The notes under the pieces are model-generated. The model saw only the letters and a list, made by a program, of their open reading frames with translations. It did no database searches and was not told where the DNA came from. From Bernardetia sp. (GTDB taxonomy: Bacteria; Bacteroidota; Bacteroidia; Cytophagales; Bernardetiaceae), in contig NZ_JAHDIG010000006.1 in the NCBI RefSeq assembly GCF_020630935.1, forward strand, positions 62,203 to 112,042: a stretch of 49,840 nt of DNA. The letters run 5' to 3'. Both the position numbers and the translations under genes were made by a program. Positions 1 to 9,347 of this stretch are shown here, piece after piece. Within the stretch, counting starts at the first letter, position 1. Each line of letters opens with the position of its first letter.

Positions 1-222
1 CCAATTATTGGAGCAAATATTGGAGGAGTGGCAGAGCTTGTGGAAGATGGTAAAACAGGTTTTTTATATCAGTTTGATGATTTATCTACCTTTGAAAATA
101 TTTTGCTAAATGTAGCTACTCATCCATCACTTACTAATATGTTGAGCAAAAATATAGTTCCTCCTCGCACTACTCAAAAAGTGGGAGAAGAAATGCTAAA
201 TATCTATGAATCTTTATTTTAA
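1..222 (+). CDS. Glycosyltransferase, C-terminal fragment (runs off left edge)
   Basis: The frame is open from base 1 to the TAA at 220-222, so this is the last 73 residues of a gene that begins outside the window. The fragment reads IGGVAELVEDGKTGFLY, the typical end of the nucleotide-sugar binding half of GT-B (GT4-type) glycosyltransferases. By family knowledge it transfers a sugar from an activated donor to a growing glycan on the cytoplasmic side. It lies 6 bp before the next glycosyltransferase and is clearly the same operon. The acceptor and donor cannot be read from the sequence. Confidence 0.8.
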   Translation, partial: PIIGANIGGVAELVEDGKTGFLYQFDDLSTFENILLNVATHPSLTNMLSKNIVPPRTTQKVGEEMLNIYESLF

Positions 223-228
223 GAAATA

Positions 229-1263
229 ATGAAAATAGCCATCACAACAGATGCAGAAATACCAGTACCTCCTCTACTATACGGAGGTATTGAACGAATA
301 ATAGATATGCTTATTACAGAGTATCTAAAAAAAGGACATGAAGTAATTTTATTTGGACATCAAGACTCAAATACGGAAGCGACTCTAGTTCCTTACCCCA
401 GCACAAGTAATAATGGAATAAAAAATATTCTCAAAAATACACTTACTATCAGCAAAATACTGACAGACAAAACACTACAAGACGTTGATATAGTGCATAG
501 TTTTGGTCGTTTGGCATATCTACTTCCAATTTTACCTACTTCTACTCCTATTTTGATGAGCTACCAGCGTGAACCTACCATTTCTCAAATCAAAAAAGCT
601 CTCAGTTTATCTAAAAAAAATACGCTTCATTTTTCAGGATGTAGTGAATATATTGCTTCGCAAATTCGTCCTTATGCACCTAGTTATGCTATCTATAATG
701 GTGTTCCGATAGAAATTTATGATTATGAAGAAATAGTAGAAGAAGATGCTCCTTTAGTGTTTTTAGGTAGGATAGAACATATTAAGGGAACACATATTGC
801 CATAGAAGTAGCTAAGAAAACAAATAGAAAACTCATCATTGCTGGGAATATCCCAAAAGACGATGCTCAAACAGGATATTTCGAAAAGGAAGTGAAACCT
901 CATTTGGACGACAATCAGATTGTTTATATAGGAGCTGTAAATGATACTCAAAAGAATGAAATTTTGGGAAAAGCAGCAGCTTTTTTGATGCCTATTCTTT
1001 GGAATGAACCTTTTGGAATTGTGATGGCAGAAGCCATGGCTTGTGGAACTCCTGTTATTGGTTTTGGGAGAGGTTCTGTGCCAGAGGTTGTCAAGCATGG
1101 AATAAATGGCTACATTTGCCAAACACTACAACAAATGATAGAAGCAGTAGAAAAAATAGATGCTATTTCTCGCCTTGATGTGCGAAAAGATGCAGAAGAA
1201 AGGTTTAGTGCTACTGTAATAGCTGAACATTATTTACAAACTTATCAGAAGATAATTCAATGA
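229..1263 (+). CDS. GT4-type glycosyltransferase
   Basis: A 344-residue GT-B glycosyltransferase with no signal peptide. The N-terminal acceptor half has the PPLLYGGIER motif near residues 14-23, common in GT4 enzymes. The C-terminal donor half carries the E-x7-E pair (E260 and E268, in NEPFGIVMAEAMACG), followed by GSVPEVVKHGINGY. The E-x7-E pair contacts the nucleotide sugar in this family. The gene starts 6 bp after the previous stop and its last four bases (ATGA) overlap the start of the FkbM gene, so translation is likely coupled. It probably acts in assembly of a capsular, O-antigen or exopolysaccharide chain; the specific sugar is unknown. Confidence 0.88.
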   Translation: MKIAITTDAEIPVPPLLYGGIERIIDMLITEYLKKGHEVILFGHQDSNTEATLVPYPSTSNNGIKNILKNTLTISKILTDKTLQDVDIVHSFGRLAYLLPILPTSTPILMSYQREPTISQIKKALSLSKKNTLHFSGCSEYIASQIRPYAPSYAIYNGVPIEIYDYEEIVEEDAPLVFLGRIEHIKGTHIAIEVAKKTNRKLIIAGNIPKDDAQTGYFEKEVKPHLDDNQIVYIGAVNDTQKNEILGKAAAFLMPILWNEPFGIVMAEAMACGTPVIGFGRGSVPEVVKHGINGYICQTLQQMIEAVEKIDAISRLDVRKDAEERFSATVIAEHYLQTYQKIIQ

Positions 1264-1985
1264 GTATATTAACACGATTATTACCTACATCTCTAAAAGA
1301 AAAATTAAGAGAAAAACTAGATGTCCCTGATATGTTTCGTTCTATTTCAAAACTTAAAAATTTAGGTTTTGACCCAAAAATGACTGTTGATATAGGTGCA
1401 TATAAAGGAGAATGGACAAAGGAGATGCAAACCATATTTCCAAATAGTAAATTTCTGATGGTAGAGCCAATGAGTGAAAAAGCTACTCTATTAGAAAAAA
1501 TGGCTAATCAGTCTAATGGAAAAATTTATTTTGAGCAGGCTCTTTTAGCTGCTGAAGCTAATAAAGAAGTTATTTTTCACCAAAGTGAAACAGCAAGTTC
1601 AGTACTTACAGAACACGAAGAAAACGATGAGTTTGAGAAAGTAAGCAAATTAACTACTACTTTAGCTTTGCTTTTAGAAAAAAGAAACATAGGCAAAATA
1701 GATTTTTTAAAAATAGATACACAAGGGTATGAACTAGAAATTTTGAAAGGTGCAACAGAATACTTGAAAAACACTGATGTTGTTCTGTTAGAGGTATCCT
1801 TACTGGACATTCATCAGAATGTTCCTCTAGTACATGAAGTTTGTAATTTTATGTATCAGTATGGCTTTGTAACCTATGATATTTGTTCATTTACTCGTCG
1901 TCCATTAGACAAAGCATTGTGGCAAAGTGATTTTATTTTTGTAAAAGAAAACTCTTCTTTTAGAGCAAATAAAAATTGGATATAG
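1260..1985 (+). CDS. FkbM family SAM-dependent methyltransferase
   Basis: A 241-residue protein whose VDIGAYKGEW (about residues 42-51) is the SAM-binding motif I, and whose FLKIDTQGYELEILKGA is the signature of FkbM-type methyltransferases. Family members O-methylate sugars or polyketides. Sitting inside a glycosyltransferase block, it most likely methylates a sugar of the glycan made by its neighbours (inference). The start overlaps the upstream stop by ATGA; the next gene begins 9 bp downstream. There are no membrane segments. Confidence 0.85.
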   Translation: MSILTRLLPTSLKEKLREKLDVPDMFRSISKLKNLGFDPKMTVDIGAYKGEWTKEMQTIFPNSKFLMVEPMSEKATLLEKMANQSNGKIYFEQALLAAEANKEVIFHQSETASSVLTEHEENDEFEKVSKLTTTLALLLEKRNIGKIDFLKIDTQGYELEILKGATEYLKNTDVVLLEVSLLDIHQNVPLVHEVCNFMYQYGFVTYDICSFTRRPLDKALWQSDFIFVKENSSFRANKNWI

Positions 1986-1994
1986 TCAAACATT

Positions 1995-3254
1995 ATGAAA
2001 GTGCTACATGCCCATCCAGGTACAGGGATTTTTGTTCGTCAGACAGCCTTTGCATATTATGAACATAATATGTTAGAGAAGTTCTGTACAACTTTTATTG
2101 CTCATAAAGAGTACTTTTTATCTAATTTTCTTAAAAAAATAGCTCCAAGTTTAGAAAAAGATATAGAGAAAAAAGCTATCTCTGAAATACCTTTTGAAAA
2201 AATAAAAACTTATCCTTATAGGGAACTCATACGTCTTTTTGCTAGTCGTTATGCTTCAACAGAAACTACTGACAAAGTATGGGAGTGGGCAGAGAATTCT
2301 TACGATAGATGGGTAGCAGGTCAAATAAAAAAATCAAATATTGAGATATTTCATGGGTACGAACACTGTTCGCTTGCAGCTTTGAAGGCTGCTAATAGTA
2401 AGCAAATAATGTGTGTTTACGAACAGCCAAGTGTATATTATAAATCATTTGATAAAATAATAGACAAATTATTTAAAGAAGAAAATGAGTTTAAAAAGCA
2501 GTATAACAATTTATTTTCTTCAGATTTGAGTAAGGAAAGGAATCAAAGGCGAGAAGAAGAGCTGCATTTGGCTAGTACAATCATTTGTAATTCTACTTTT
2601 ACAAAAAATTCGTTTCCAGCAATTTATCAACAAAAAGCCCAAGTGATTCCTTTGGCATTTCCCAAACCAAAACAGCAAAGTGATAGTAGAGAAAATATAG
2701 ATAAAGTTATCTTTGCAATTTCTGGAAACATAAGTTATTTGAAAGGTGCACATCACGTATTGAGAGTTTGGAAAAAACTAGATAAAATTTTCTCAAATGT
2801 TGAATTGAGAATTATAGGAACATATCTATTAGATGATAAAGAAAAACAAGAATTACCACCTTCTGTTAAATTTTATGATAGACTTGCACATCAAGAATAT
2901 ATGAACTTTATAAAAGAAGTAAGCATTTTTGTGTCATTTACCTATTCAGATGGATTCGGAATGGTTATTTCAGAAGCAATGGCAAATGGTATTCCTGTTA
3001 TTGCTACTCCTAATTGTATGGCACTAGATTTTATAGAACATAACGAAAATGGATGGATTGTTCCTGTAGGAGATCAAGAAGCTCTTTTACAGCAAATGAA
3101 ATGGTGTGTAGAGAACAAACATCTTATAGAAAACACAAGCCGAAAAGCATTAGAAACGGCTGAAAAATGGCAATGGGAAGATTATAGAAACAAAGTAGCT
3201 GAGACTATAAAACATCAATATTTACTTTATGAGGAAACAAAAAATAGAAAATAA
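1995..3254 (+). CDS. GT4-like glycosyltransferase
   Basis: A 419-residue cytosolic GT-B glycosyltransferase. The N-terminal half (KVLHAHPGTGIFVRQTAF) is unlike its neighbours. The C-terminal half is a recognisable GT4 donor domain with ISGNISYLKGAHHVLRVW and DGFGMVISEAMANGIPVIAT. In the usual E-x7-E position the first acid is Asp (D-x7-E), a tolerated variant. The 3' end overlaps the next glycosyltransferase by 26 bp, which fits co-translation in one operon. Donor and acceptor are not identifiable. Confidence 0.82.
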   Translation: MKVLHAHPGTGIFVRQTAFAYYEHNMLEKFCTTFIAHKEYFLSNFLKKIAPSLEKDIEKKAISEIPFEKIKTYPYRELIRLFASRYASTETTDKVWEWAENSYDRWVAGQIKKSNIEIFHGYEHCSLAALKAANSKQIMCVYEQPSVYYKSFDKIIDKLFKEENEFKKQYNNLFSSDLSKERNQRREEELHLASTIICNSTFTKNSFPAIYQQKAQVIPLAFPKPKQQSDSRENIDKVIFAISGNISYLKGAHHVLRVWKKLDKIFSNVELRIIGTYLLDDKEKQELPPSVKFYDRLAHQEYMNFIKEVSIFVSFTYSDGFGMVISEAMANGIPVIATPNCMALDFIEHNENGWIVPVGDQEALLQQMKWCVENKHLIENTSRKALETAEKWQWEDYRNKVAETIKHQYLLYEETKNRK

Positions 3255-4497
3255 ATCAAATAATAAAAAACATATTTGCTTTGTTTCAGTAGGGCATATT
3301 TCCTCAAATCCTCGTCTGATAAAAGAAGCAACCACAGCCTCTCAAAATGGATATCAAGTCTCTGTTGTAGGGCTTCAAACTCTAAAAAAACTTGTTCCTT
3401 TTGACAAAGAGTTGGTACATCAAAATCCTAGTTGGGAAGTGTTTGTATATCCATTTTATAAAAAAAAAATGGGGTACTTGTTGGGAACAGGCTTTCATCA
3501 CATAGCTAAAAAAATTCCACATCTTGCAAATAGGAGTGTAGTGGGTAAACTAAGTCTTTCTACTCCTCTTTGGCTTCCTTTATATTATTTTTTAAGGTCT
3601 ATAAAGGCAGACTTATATATTGTTCATAATATAAATATGTTGCCAGTAGTTGCTCATATAGCTAAAAAAAATAAGGCAAAACTAGGCTTTGATATTGAAG
3701 ATGCGTATAGTGTAACTTCTAAAAATAAAGATGAAAATATCGTAGAGTTGGAGAAAAAATATCTTCCTAAAGCTGATTATATCACTTGTGCTAGTCCTTT
3801 GTATATAGATTTTTATAATCAGCTTTATCCCAATCTTCCTACCATAGTTCCTATCTTAAATGTATTTGAAGATATGGAAGAAGTAGATAAAGTGTACAAA
3901 GACAGAACTAATTCGAATAATTTATCTTTGTATTGGTTTTCTCAAACAACGGGAAAAGGAAGGGGGATTGAGCAAATTATAGAAGCCTTAAACAGACTAG
4001 ATAGAGATGATATAGAATTGCATTTGAGAGGAGAAGCCAGTGAAGAAGTAAAAAACCATGTGCTAAGTTTAGCAACTAGCAAAAAAGTAAGAGAAAATAT
4101 CTACTTTCATAGTTTGGTTTCAAATCAAGAACTGGTATTTAGAACAGCAGAACACGATGTAGGGCTTGCACTAGAAACAGGTTTTAGTATCAACAACGAA
4201 TTAGCTATTTCTAATAAAATCTTTCAGTATTTGAATACTGGACTGGCTATTTTGTCTTCTTCTACAAAAGGTCAAGCTTGGTTACTAAAACAGAATGAAA
4301 ATATAGGCTTTTTAGTAAATATTCAAAGTATAGAAGAAGTGGTACAAAAAATTGAAATTTTAGCTGACAGTAAGAAAAACAAGACTGAAATGCTAGAAAA
4401 CATGAAAAAAGCCTCTAAAAATGCTTCAAAAACAAAATATAACTGGAATATAGAAGGACAAAAGTTTCTTGACATCTTAGAAAAAACATTGAGCTAA
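3229..4497 (+). CDS. Glycosyltransferase (GT-B fold)
   Basis: A 422-residue protein beginning after a lysine/asparagine-rich tail with HICFVSVGHISSNPRLIKEA, the NPRLIKEA opening typical of Bacteroidota GT4-like enzymes. The centre has VHNINMLPVVAHIAKKNKAK, and the donor half ends with NNELAISNKIFQYLNTGLAI. The ATG at 3229 lies inside the previous gene (26-bp overlap); no other in-frame ATG precedes the conserved N-terminus, so this start is the only reasonable one. It belongs to the same polysaccharide operon. The classical E-x7-E is not obvious, so the exact GT family is uncertain. Confidence 0.78.
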   Translation: MRKQKIENKSNNKKHICFVSVGHISSNPRLIKEATTASQNGYQVSVVGLQTLKKLVPFDKELVHQNPSWEVFVYPFYKKKMGYLLGTGFHHIAKKIPHLANRSVVGKLSLSTPLWLPLYYFLRSIKADLYIVHNINMLPVVAHIAKKNKAKLGFDIEDAYSVTSKNKDENIVELEKKYLPKADYITCASPLYIDFYNQLYPNLPTIVPILNVFEDMEEVDKVYKDRTNSNNLSLYWFSQTTGKGRGIEQIIEALNRLDRDDIELHLRGEASEEVKNHVLSLATSKKVRENIYFHSLVSNQELVFRTAEHDVGLALETGFSINNELAISNKIFQYLNTGLAILSSSTKGQAWLLKQNENIGFLVNIQSIEEVVQKIEILADSKKNKTEMLENMKKASKNASKTKYNWNIEGQKFLDILEKTLS

Positions 4498-4506
4498 TTA
4501 TTCAAA

Positions 4507-5817
4507 ATGAAAAATTTACTTATTATTTCTCCTACATTTCCTCCTAATAATGCAGCCGATATGCACCGTGTTCGACAAGGAGTAAACTATTGGAAAGAGT
4601 TTGGATGGAATCCGATTGTTGTTGGAGTTGCGCCTCACCTAACAGAGTTTCCTAAAGAAGAAATATTATTACAAACTGTTCCAGAAGATTTAGAAATTCA
4701 TCATGTTAAGGCATTTTCTGCAAAATATACACGAAAAGTTGGACTAGGTGAGCTAGGGCTTCGTTCTATGTATTTTTATAGAAAAAAAGTCAATCAAATC
4801 ATAAGGCAAAAACAAAAAGAAGGTAATCCAATAGAACTTATTTATTTTTCTACAACGGTCTTTCCTATTTGTGTTTTGGGTGCATACTGGAAAAGAAAAT
4901 TCAAGATTCCATACATAATAGATATGCAAGACCCTTGGCATTCAGACTACTACCTCACTCGTCCAAAGGCTGAACGTCCACCTAAATTTTGGTTTTCATA
5001 TAATTTGCATAAGTTTTTAGAGCCTATTGCGATGAAAAAGGTAGATGGTATTGTGTCAGTTTCAGAGGGATACTGTCAAACCTTACAAAAACGCTATCAG
5101 AATATCACACCTCAAACTTGTATTACGCTTCCATTTGGAGCTTTTGATAAAGATTTTGAGGTGGCTAACAAAATGGATTTTCACAACAAGTTTTTTAATC
5201 CAAAAGATGATTTTGTACATCTTGTTTATATAGGCAGAGGAGGACACGACCTAAAAACAGCAGCTCAGATACTCTTTAAAGCTATTAGCAAAGGACTGAA
5301 AGAAAACCCTACACTTTTCAAAAAACTAAAACTTTTTTTTATTGGAACAGATTATTCTTCTCAGAATCCTAAACCTACTATTTTTCCAGTAGCTCAACAA
5401 ATAGGTGTTCAAACTTTAGTAGAAGAGTTTCCTGCACGAATTCCTTATTTTGATACGTTGCGTTTGCTTTCAGAGGCTAACGGATTGCTTATTTTTGGTT
5501 CAATAGATAAAAATTATACAGCCTCAAAACTTTATCCTTATATTTTGTCTGAAAAACCTATCTGTGCAGTATTTTATGAAGGAAGCAGTGCCGTTTCTAT
5601 TCTTAGGAAGACGAATGCAGGTACAGTAATTCCTTTTTTAGAGGAGAAGTTTGATGAAGACAAAATTGAGGAAGCCTACATTACATTCAAGAAGTTTTTA
5701 GAAAATATTGAACAAAAACCACAAACGGATTGGCAAGCTTTTGAGCCTTATACAGCTAGAGAAATGACACGCAAGCAAGCTGAATTTTTTGACAAAATCA
5801 TTGAAATAAATGAATAA
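4507..5817 (+). CDS. Glycosyltransferase (GT4-like)
   Basis: A 436-residue protein that opens with NLLIISPTFPPNNAADMHRV, the FPP...R pattern of the acceptor half of GT-B enzymes, and contains IPYIIDMQDPWHSDYY and KKVDGIVSVSEGY, also typical of this class. The end has ASKLYPYILSEKPICAVF, a donor-site equivalent without a clear E-x7-E. It starts 9 bp after the preceding gene and its end overlaps the next gene by 8 bp. Its role in glycan assembly follows from context; specificity is unknown. Confidence 0.78.
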   Translation: MKNLLIISPTFPPNNAADMHRVRQGVNYWKEFGWNPIVVGVAPHLTEFPKEEILLQTVPEDLEIHHVKAFSAKYTRKVGLGELGLRSMYFYRKKVNQIIRQKQKEGNPIELIYFSTTVFPICVLGAYWKRKFKIPYIIDMQDPWHSDYYLTRPKAERPPKFWFSYNLHKFLEPIAMKKVDGIVSVSEGYCQTLQKRYQNITPQTCITLPFGAFDKDFEVANKMDFHNKFFNPKDDFVHLVYIGRGGHDLKTAAQILFKAISKGLKENPTLFKKLKLFFIGTDYSSQNPKPTIFPVAQQIGVQTLVEEFPARIPYFDTLRLLSEANGLLIFGSIDKNYTASKLYPYILSEKPICAVFYEGSSAVSILRKTNAGTVIPFLEEKFDEDKIEEAYITFKKFLENIEQKPQTDWQAFEPYTAREMTRKQAEFFDKIIEINE

Positions 5818-6958
5818 ATTAGCCATTATTACCACTCATCCCATCCAATATTATGCTCCCATTTTTAAATTGCTTTCAGAGCGACAAAAAATAGATATTT
5901 GTGTTTTCTATACATGGGGAGAAGATGTACTTAAAGATAAGTTTGATGAAGGGTTTGGAAAAAAAATAGAATGGGATATTCCTTTATTAGAGGGATACAA
6001 TTACAAGTTTTTAGAGAATATAGCAACTGATAAAGGTTCACATCATTTCAAAGGAATTGATAATCCAACAATTATTGAAGACATAAAAAGCTATGAACCT
6101 AATGCCATTTTAGTCTTCGGTTGGAGCTACAAAAGTCATTTGAAAGTTATCCGTTACTTTTCAAATAAAATTTCAGTATGGTTTCGTGGAGATTCACATC
6201 TCCTAACAACAATTTCTCCTGTGAAAAAAGTAGCTCGCAAACTGTTTCTTACTTGGCTCTACTCACATATAGATAAAGCGTTTTTTGTCGGAACAAATAA
6301 TAAAAGCTATTACAAACATGCAGGAGTAAGCGATACAAAACTCACTTTTGCTCCTCATGCCATTGACAATTCTCGTTTTACACCAACAGATGAAAATGTA
6401 GCAGTAGCCAACAAGTGGAGAGAAGAATTAGGAATTCAAGAAAATGAATTAGTATGGCTTTTTGCAGGTAAATTTGAAGCTGTTAAGCAGCCCCAACTGC
6501 TAATTCAAGCATTTATAGAAAGAGGAAAGAATAAAGAACATTTGATTTTGGTGGGAAACGGTCATTTGGAAGAAGAACTTAAAGAGCAAACCAAAAACAG
6601 AGCTAACATACACTTTTTACCTTTTCAAAATCAGTCTAAGATGCCCATTATCTATTTATTGGCAGATGTATTTCTACTCACATCTGTTTCTGAAACGTGG
6701 GGATTGGCTATCAATGAGGCTATGGCAGCAGAAAAAGCCATCATTGCCAGTACAAAAGTAGGTTGTGCAATAGATTTGATACAAGATAATGAAAATGGAT
6801 TTGTTTTTCAAAGTGAAAATGTACAGTCTTTAAAAGAGGCAATGAATAAAATTACATCCCAAAGACAAGCAAAAGATATGGGGCGATTATCTTCTCAAAT
6901 TATACAAAACTGGTCATTTGAAAAGATAGCACAAACAATAGAGAATAGTTTTGAATAG
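5810..6958 (+). CDS. GT4-type glycosyltransferase, last gene of the sugar operon
   Basis: A 382-residue GT-B enzyme. The N-terminus (MNKLAIITTHPIQYYAPIF) is the common HPIQYYAP opening of a GT4 subgroup. The donor half has FAGKFEAVKQPQLLIQAF and SETWGLAINEAMAAEKAII with an intact E-x7-E. It overlaps the upstream gene by 8 bp and is followed by 297 bp without a gene, so it is the likely 3' end of the operon. A weak palindrome with a T-run (6976-6991) may end transcription, but no strong terminator is visible. Confidence 0.85.
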   Translation: MNKLAIITTHPIQYYAPIFKLLSERQKIDICVFYTWGEDVLKDKFDEGFGKKIEWDIPLLEGYNYKFLENIATDKGSHHFKGIDNPTIIEDIKSYEPNAILVFGWSYKSHLKVIRYFSNKISVWFRGDSHLLTTISPVKKVARKLFLTWLYSHIDKAFFVGTNNKSYYKHAGVSDTKLTFAPHAIDNSRFTPTDENVAVANKWREELGIQENELVWLFAGKFEAVKQPQLLIQAFIERGKNKEHLILVGNGHLEEELKEQTKNRANIHFLPFQNQSKMPIIYLLADVFLLTSVSETWGLAINEAMAAEKAIIASTKVGCAIDLIQDNENGFVFQSENVQSLKEAMNKITSQRQAKDMGRLSSQIIQNWSFEKIAQTIENSFE

Positions 6959-7255
6959 AAAATGATACTACTCTACAAATTTGTTTTTTGTCTAAAACTG
7001 AATATTGCTAGTAATGTTCCTATGATGAATAACTTCTTCATACAAAAAAATGGGTTAAAACATTAAAAATCAGTGTCTCTGATTACAGAAACTAAATATA
7101 ATTCTACTTTTTGATACAAAATTTTTAACAATTCGCCTACAAAATGCGTCTTATAGGTAGATTTCTCGTAGCTCTATAAAAAAAGTTGTTAAGAAGTCTA
7201 TTTTTTTGCTTTTTTAACCTCCTTATTATTCATAGAAGTTACGATTTGCCATACA

Positions 7256-8455
7256 ATGAAAATTTATACCTATAAGATATTCTATTCCTTTCTATTTGTT
7301 CTATCTCTTTATTTTGTTCAACATACGACAGTAAAGGCACAAGACCAAGATTCTACCAATACTCAGCAGGAAGAAAAAAAAGAAACTTTTTTTGATAAAA
7401 TAATAGATTATGTGGAATTTAGAAACAAAGCTGATGTTTTGGAAGACTCTACTCGCTTCCGTAGTAAATTTGTTATCTCTCCTATCGTTTCCTACAAACC
7501 CGAAACCAGTTGGGGATTTGGGATAGGAGCAAAATGGCTGTTTAAGTTTAAGAATGCCAGTAGAGAAACACGCACATCAAATATGCCGATTTCTGCACTT
7601 TATACCCTTCGAAAACAAGTAGTAGTTAATTCTGGCTATGTTGTTTTTTTCAATGATGAAAAATGGATGCTTAGAGGAAATTTAGGTTATTCTAAGTTTC
7701 CCCAACAATATTTCGGTCTTGGAAACACGACTTCTATCAAAAATGAAGAGCTTTTTGAATATCAGAATATTTTAATCAGTCCTTTACTCTTAAAGAGAGT
7801 AGTAGGTAAATTTTTTGTTGGTGGGGGAATACGTTACAATAATGTTTGGGATATGGAGCTTGAAAAAGATGGAATACTTAATAGAAATCAGCCTTTAGGG
7901 TATGATGGCTCTATCTCTGCTGGACTGGATTTAGCTGCTCTTTACGATTCTAGGGACAATGTTTTGAATGCTCAGAAGGGTTCGCTCTACGAGTTTAGAC
8001 ACGCCTTTAATGGAAAATCTTTGGGAGGTACGCCTTTTGAAGTAACTAGAGTAGATTTGCGTCAGTATTTCAAACTTTCTCATCGAAACGATGTCTTAGC
8101 TTTTCAAGGATATGGATATTTTACAGATGGAGATGCGCCTTTGGTTGAACTAGCTGCCCTTGGAGGAAGCGAACTGATGCGTGGATATTACAAAGGAAGA
8201 TTTATAGATAACAATATGATAGCACTACAAACTGAATATCGTTTTACAATCTATGAACCTGTTGGAATGGTGGTCTTTGTGGGGGCTGGAGATGTTTATC
8301 ATACAAAAGAAGATTTGAGCTTCAAAAATCTTAAGGTAGGATATGGGGCTGGCTTACGTCTCAAAATTGTAAAATCTGAAAATCTCAACATTCGTTTTGA
8401 TGTTGCAAAAGGCGAAAAATTGAATTTTTACTTCGGAATTGCAGAAGCATTTTAA
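7256..8455 (+). CDS. BamA/TamA-like outer-membrane beta-barrel protein
   Basis: A 399-residue protein with a signal peptide (residues 1 to about 28, ending VKAQ), an acidic/lysine-rich linker, then alternating amphipathic strands rich in aromatic and glycine residues (SWGFGIGAKWLF, LRGNLGYSKFPQQYFGLGN, LMRGYYKGRF). It ends in Phe, as barrels recognised by the BAM machinery do. LGGSELMRGYYKGRF resembles the RGY region of Omp85 proteins. It is too short to hold POTRA domains, so it is a barrel-only member (surface antigen D15-like) and probably not BamA itself. It is located in the outer membrane; the substrate is unknown. It stands alone, downstream of a 297-bp gap. Confidence 0.72.
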   Translation: MKIYTYKIFYSFLFVLSLYFVQHTTVKAQDQDSTNTQQEEKKETFFDKIIDYVEFRNKADVLEDSTRFRSKFVISPIVSYKPETSWGFGIGAKWLFKFKNASRETRTSNMPISALYTLRKQVVVNSGYVVFFNDEKWMLRGNLGYSKFPQQYFGLGNTTSIKNEELFEYQNILISPLLLKRVVGKFFVGGGIRYNNVWDMELEKDGILNRNQPLGYDGSISAGLDLAALYDSRDNVLNAQKGSLYEFRHAFNGKSLGGTPFEVTRVDLRQYFKLSHRNDVLAFQGYGYFTDGDAPLVELAALGGSELMRGYYKGRFIDNNMIALQTEYRFTIYEPVGMVVFVGAGDVYHTKEDLSFKNLKVGYGAGLRLKIVKSENLNIRFDVAKGEKLNFYFGIAEAF

Positions 8456-8597
8456 ATTTTTTAAATAAAAATTTATTCTTATTAACTTTTGGTAAGGTTT
8501 TAGTTAAAGAGATTTGTGAAAACAAAGTACATACGTGTTTATAATTTCGTGTTTTGTTTGTCTATTTCACACTTCAACTACTAACTATCTTACTTCA

Positions 8598-9320
8598 ATG
8601 AAAAATACTTCATTTTTTTCTCTTTTGCTTTTAGTATTTGTTTTTTCTTCTGCAACTACATTCGGACAGCGCAATGTAAATCCTTACAAAAACAAACAGC
8701 GTATTCTTATCATAGACGAATCTAATGTTTATGATGCAAGTAAAGACACCAAACGAAAAGAATTGGTACGAAAAGAAACTACGACTTCAAACAATTTTTC
8801 CAATTTTATAGAAAATATAGAAACAATAAATAGCTATCTTCTCCTAGATGAAGTTGTCAATACAGATTTGTATTCCCCTGTTTCTTTAGATACTTACAAC
8901 GAGCATTTCAATCTTACCAATGGCATACAAGAAACAATCGTATTAGCTCCACAAGATGAAAACAGACTTTATCTAGTAGGGAAATTAGACAATATGCCAA
9001 CTGGCATAGAAGCATTATTATTTTATGCCTTTGAAGGAAATAGCATTCAGTTTTCAAAACTCGTTACTTTTGATAAAAACGGAAACCCGATTGCATCACA
9101 AGAAATACAATATTATATTAAAGGTTCAGAAGAAGGAATGGAAGGAAAAATGACTTGTCATATCAATGAAGACCAAACACTAGGTTGTGTAAATTATGAG
9201 GAAGTTGGCAAAACTATGATTCCTGTTTATGAACAAATTTATCAAGTACAAGAAGATGGAAGCATCAAAGAAATTGGACTTATAGATTTAGAAACCTCAT
9301 TGGCAAGAAATGGAGAGTAG
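8598..9320 (+). CDS. Secreted protein of unknown function, paralogue A
   Basis: The ATG at 8598 is chosen because it gives a clean signal peptide (MKNTSFFSLLLLVFVFSSA ... TFGQ); in-frame codons further upstream would add an unlikely 21-residue tail. The 240-residue product starts after cleavage with RNVNPYK and has conserved blocks NVYDASKD, NRLYLVGKLDNMP and QFSKLVTFDKNGNPIA. I do not recognise the family. The protein at 10208-10960 is a clear paralogue over its full length, with a YafK-like gene between the two. The single Cys pair region (MTCHINEDQTLGCVNY) is also kept in the paralogue and could form a disulfide. It is expected in the periplasm or outside. Confidence 0.75.
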   Translation: MKNTSFFSLLLLVFVFSSATTFGQRNVNPYKNKQRILIIDESNVYDASKDTKRKELVRKETTTSNNFSNFIENIETINSYLLLDEVVNTDLYSPVSLDTYNEHFNLTNGIQETIVLAPQDENRLYLVGKLDNMPTGIEALLFYAFEGNSIQFSKLVTFDKNGNPIASQEIQYYIKGSEEGMEGKMTCHINEDQTLGCVNYEEVGKTMIPVYEQIYQVQEDGSIKEIGLIDLETSLARNGE

Positions 9321-9347
9321 GCATTTCATTTTAAAAAGTATGCACTT

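Noticed and set aside
7061-7192. Nested small inverted repeats (AATCAG/CTGATT, TTAACAA/TTGTTAA) in the 297-bp gap before the barrel gene
   Set aside because: Stems are short with long loops in very AT-rich DNA, so chance is likely; no riboswitch or RNA family recognised.
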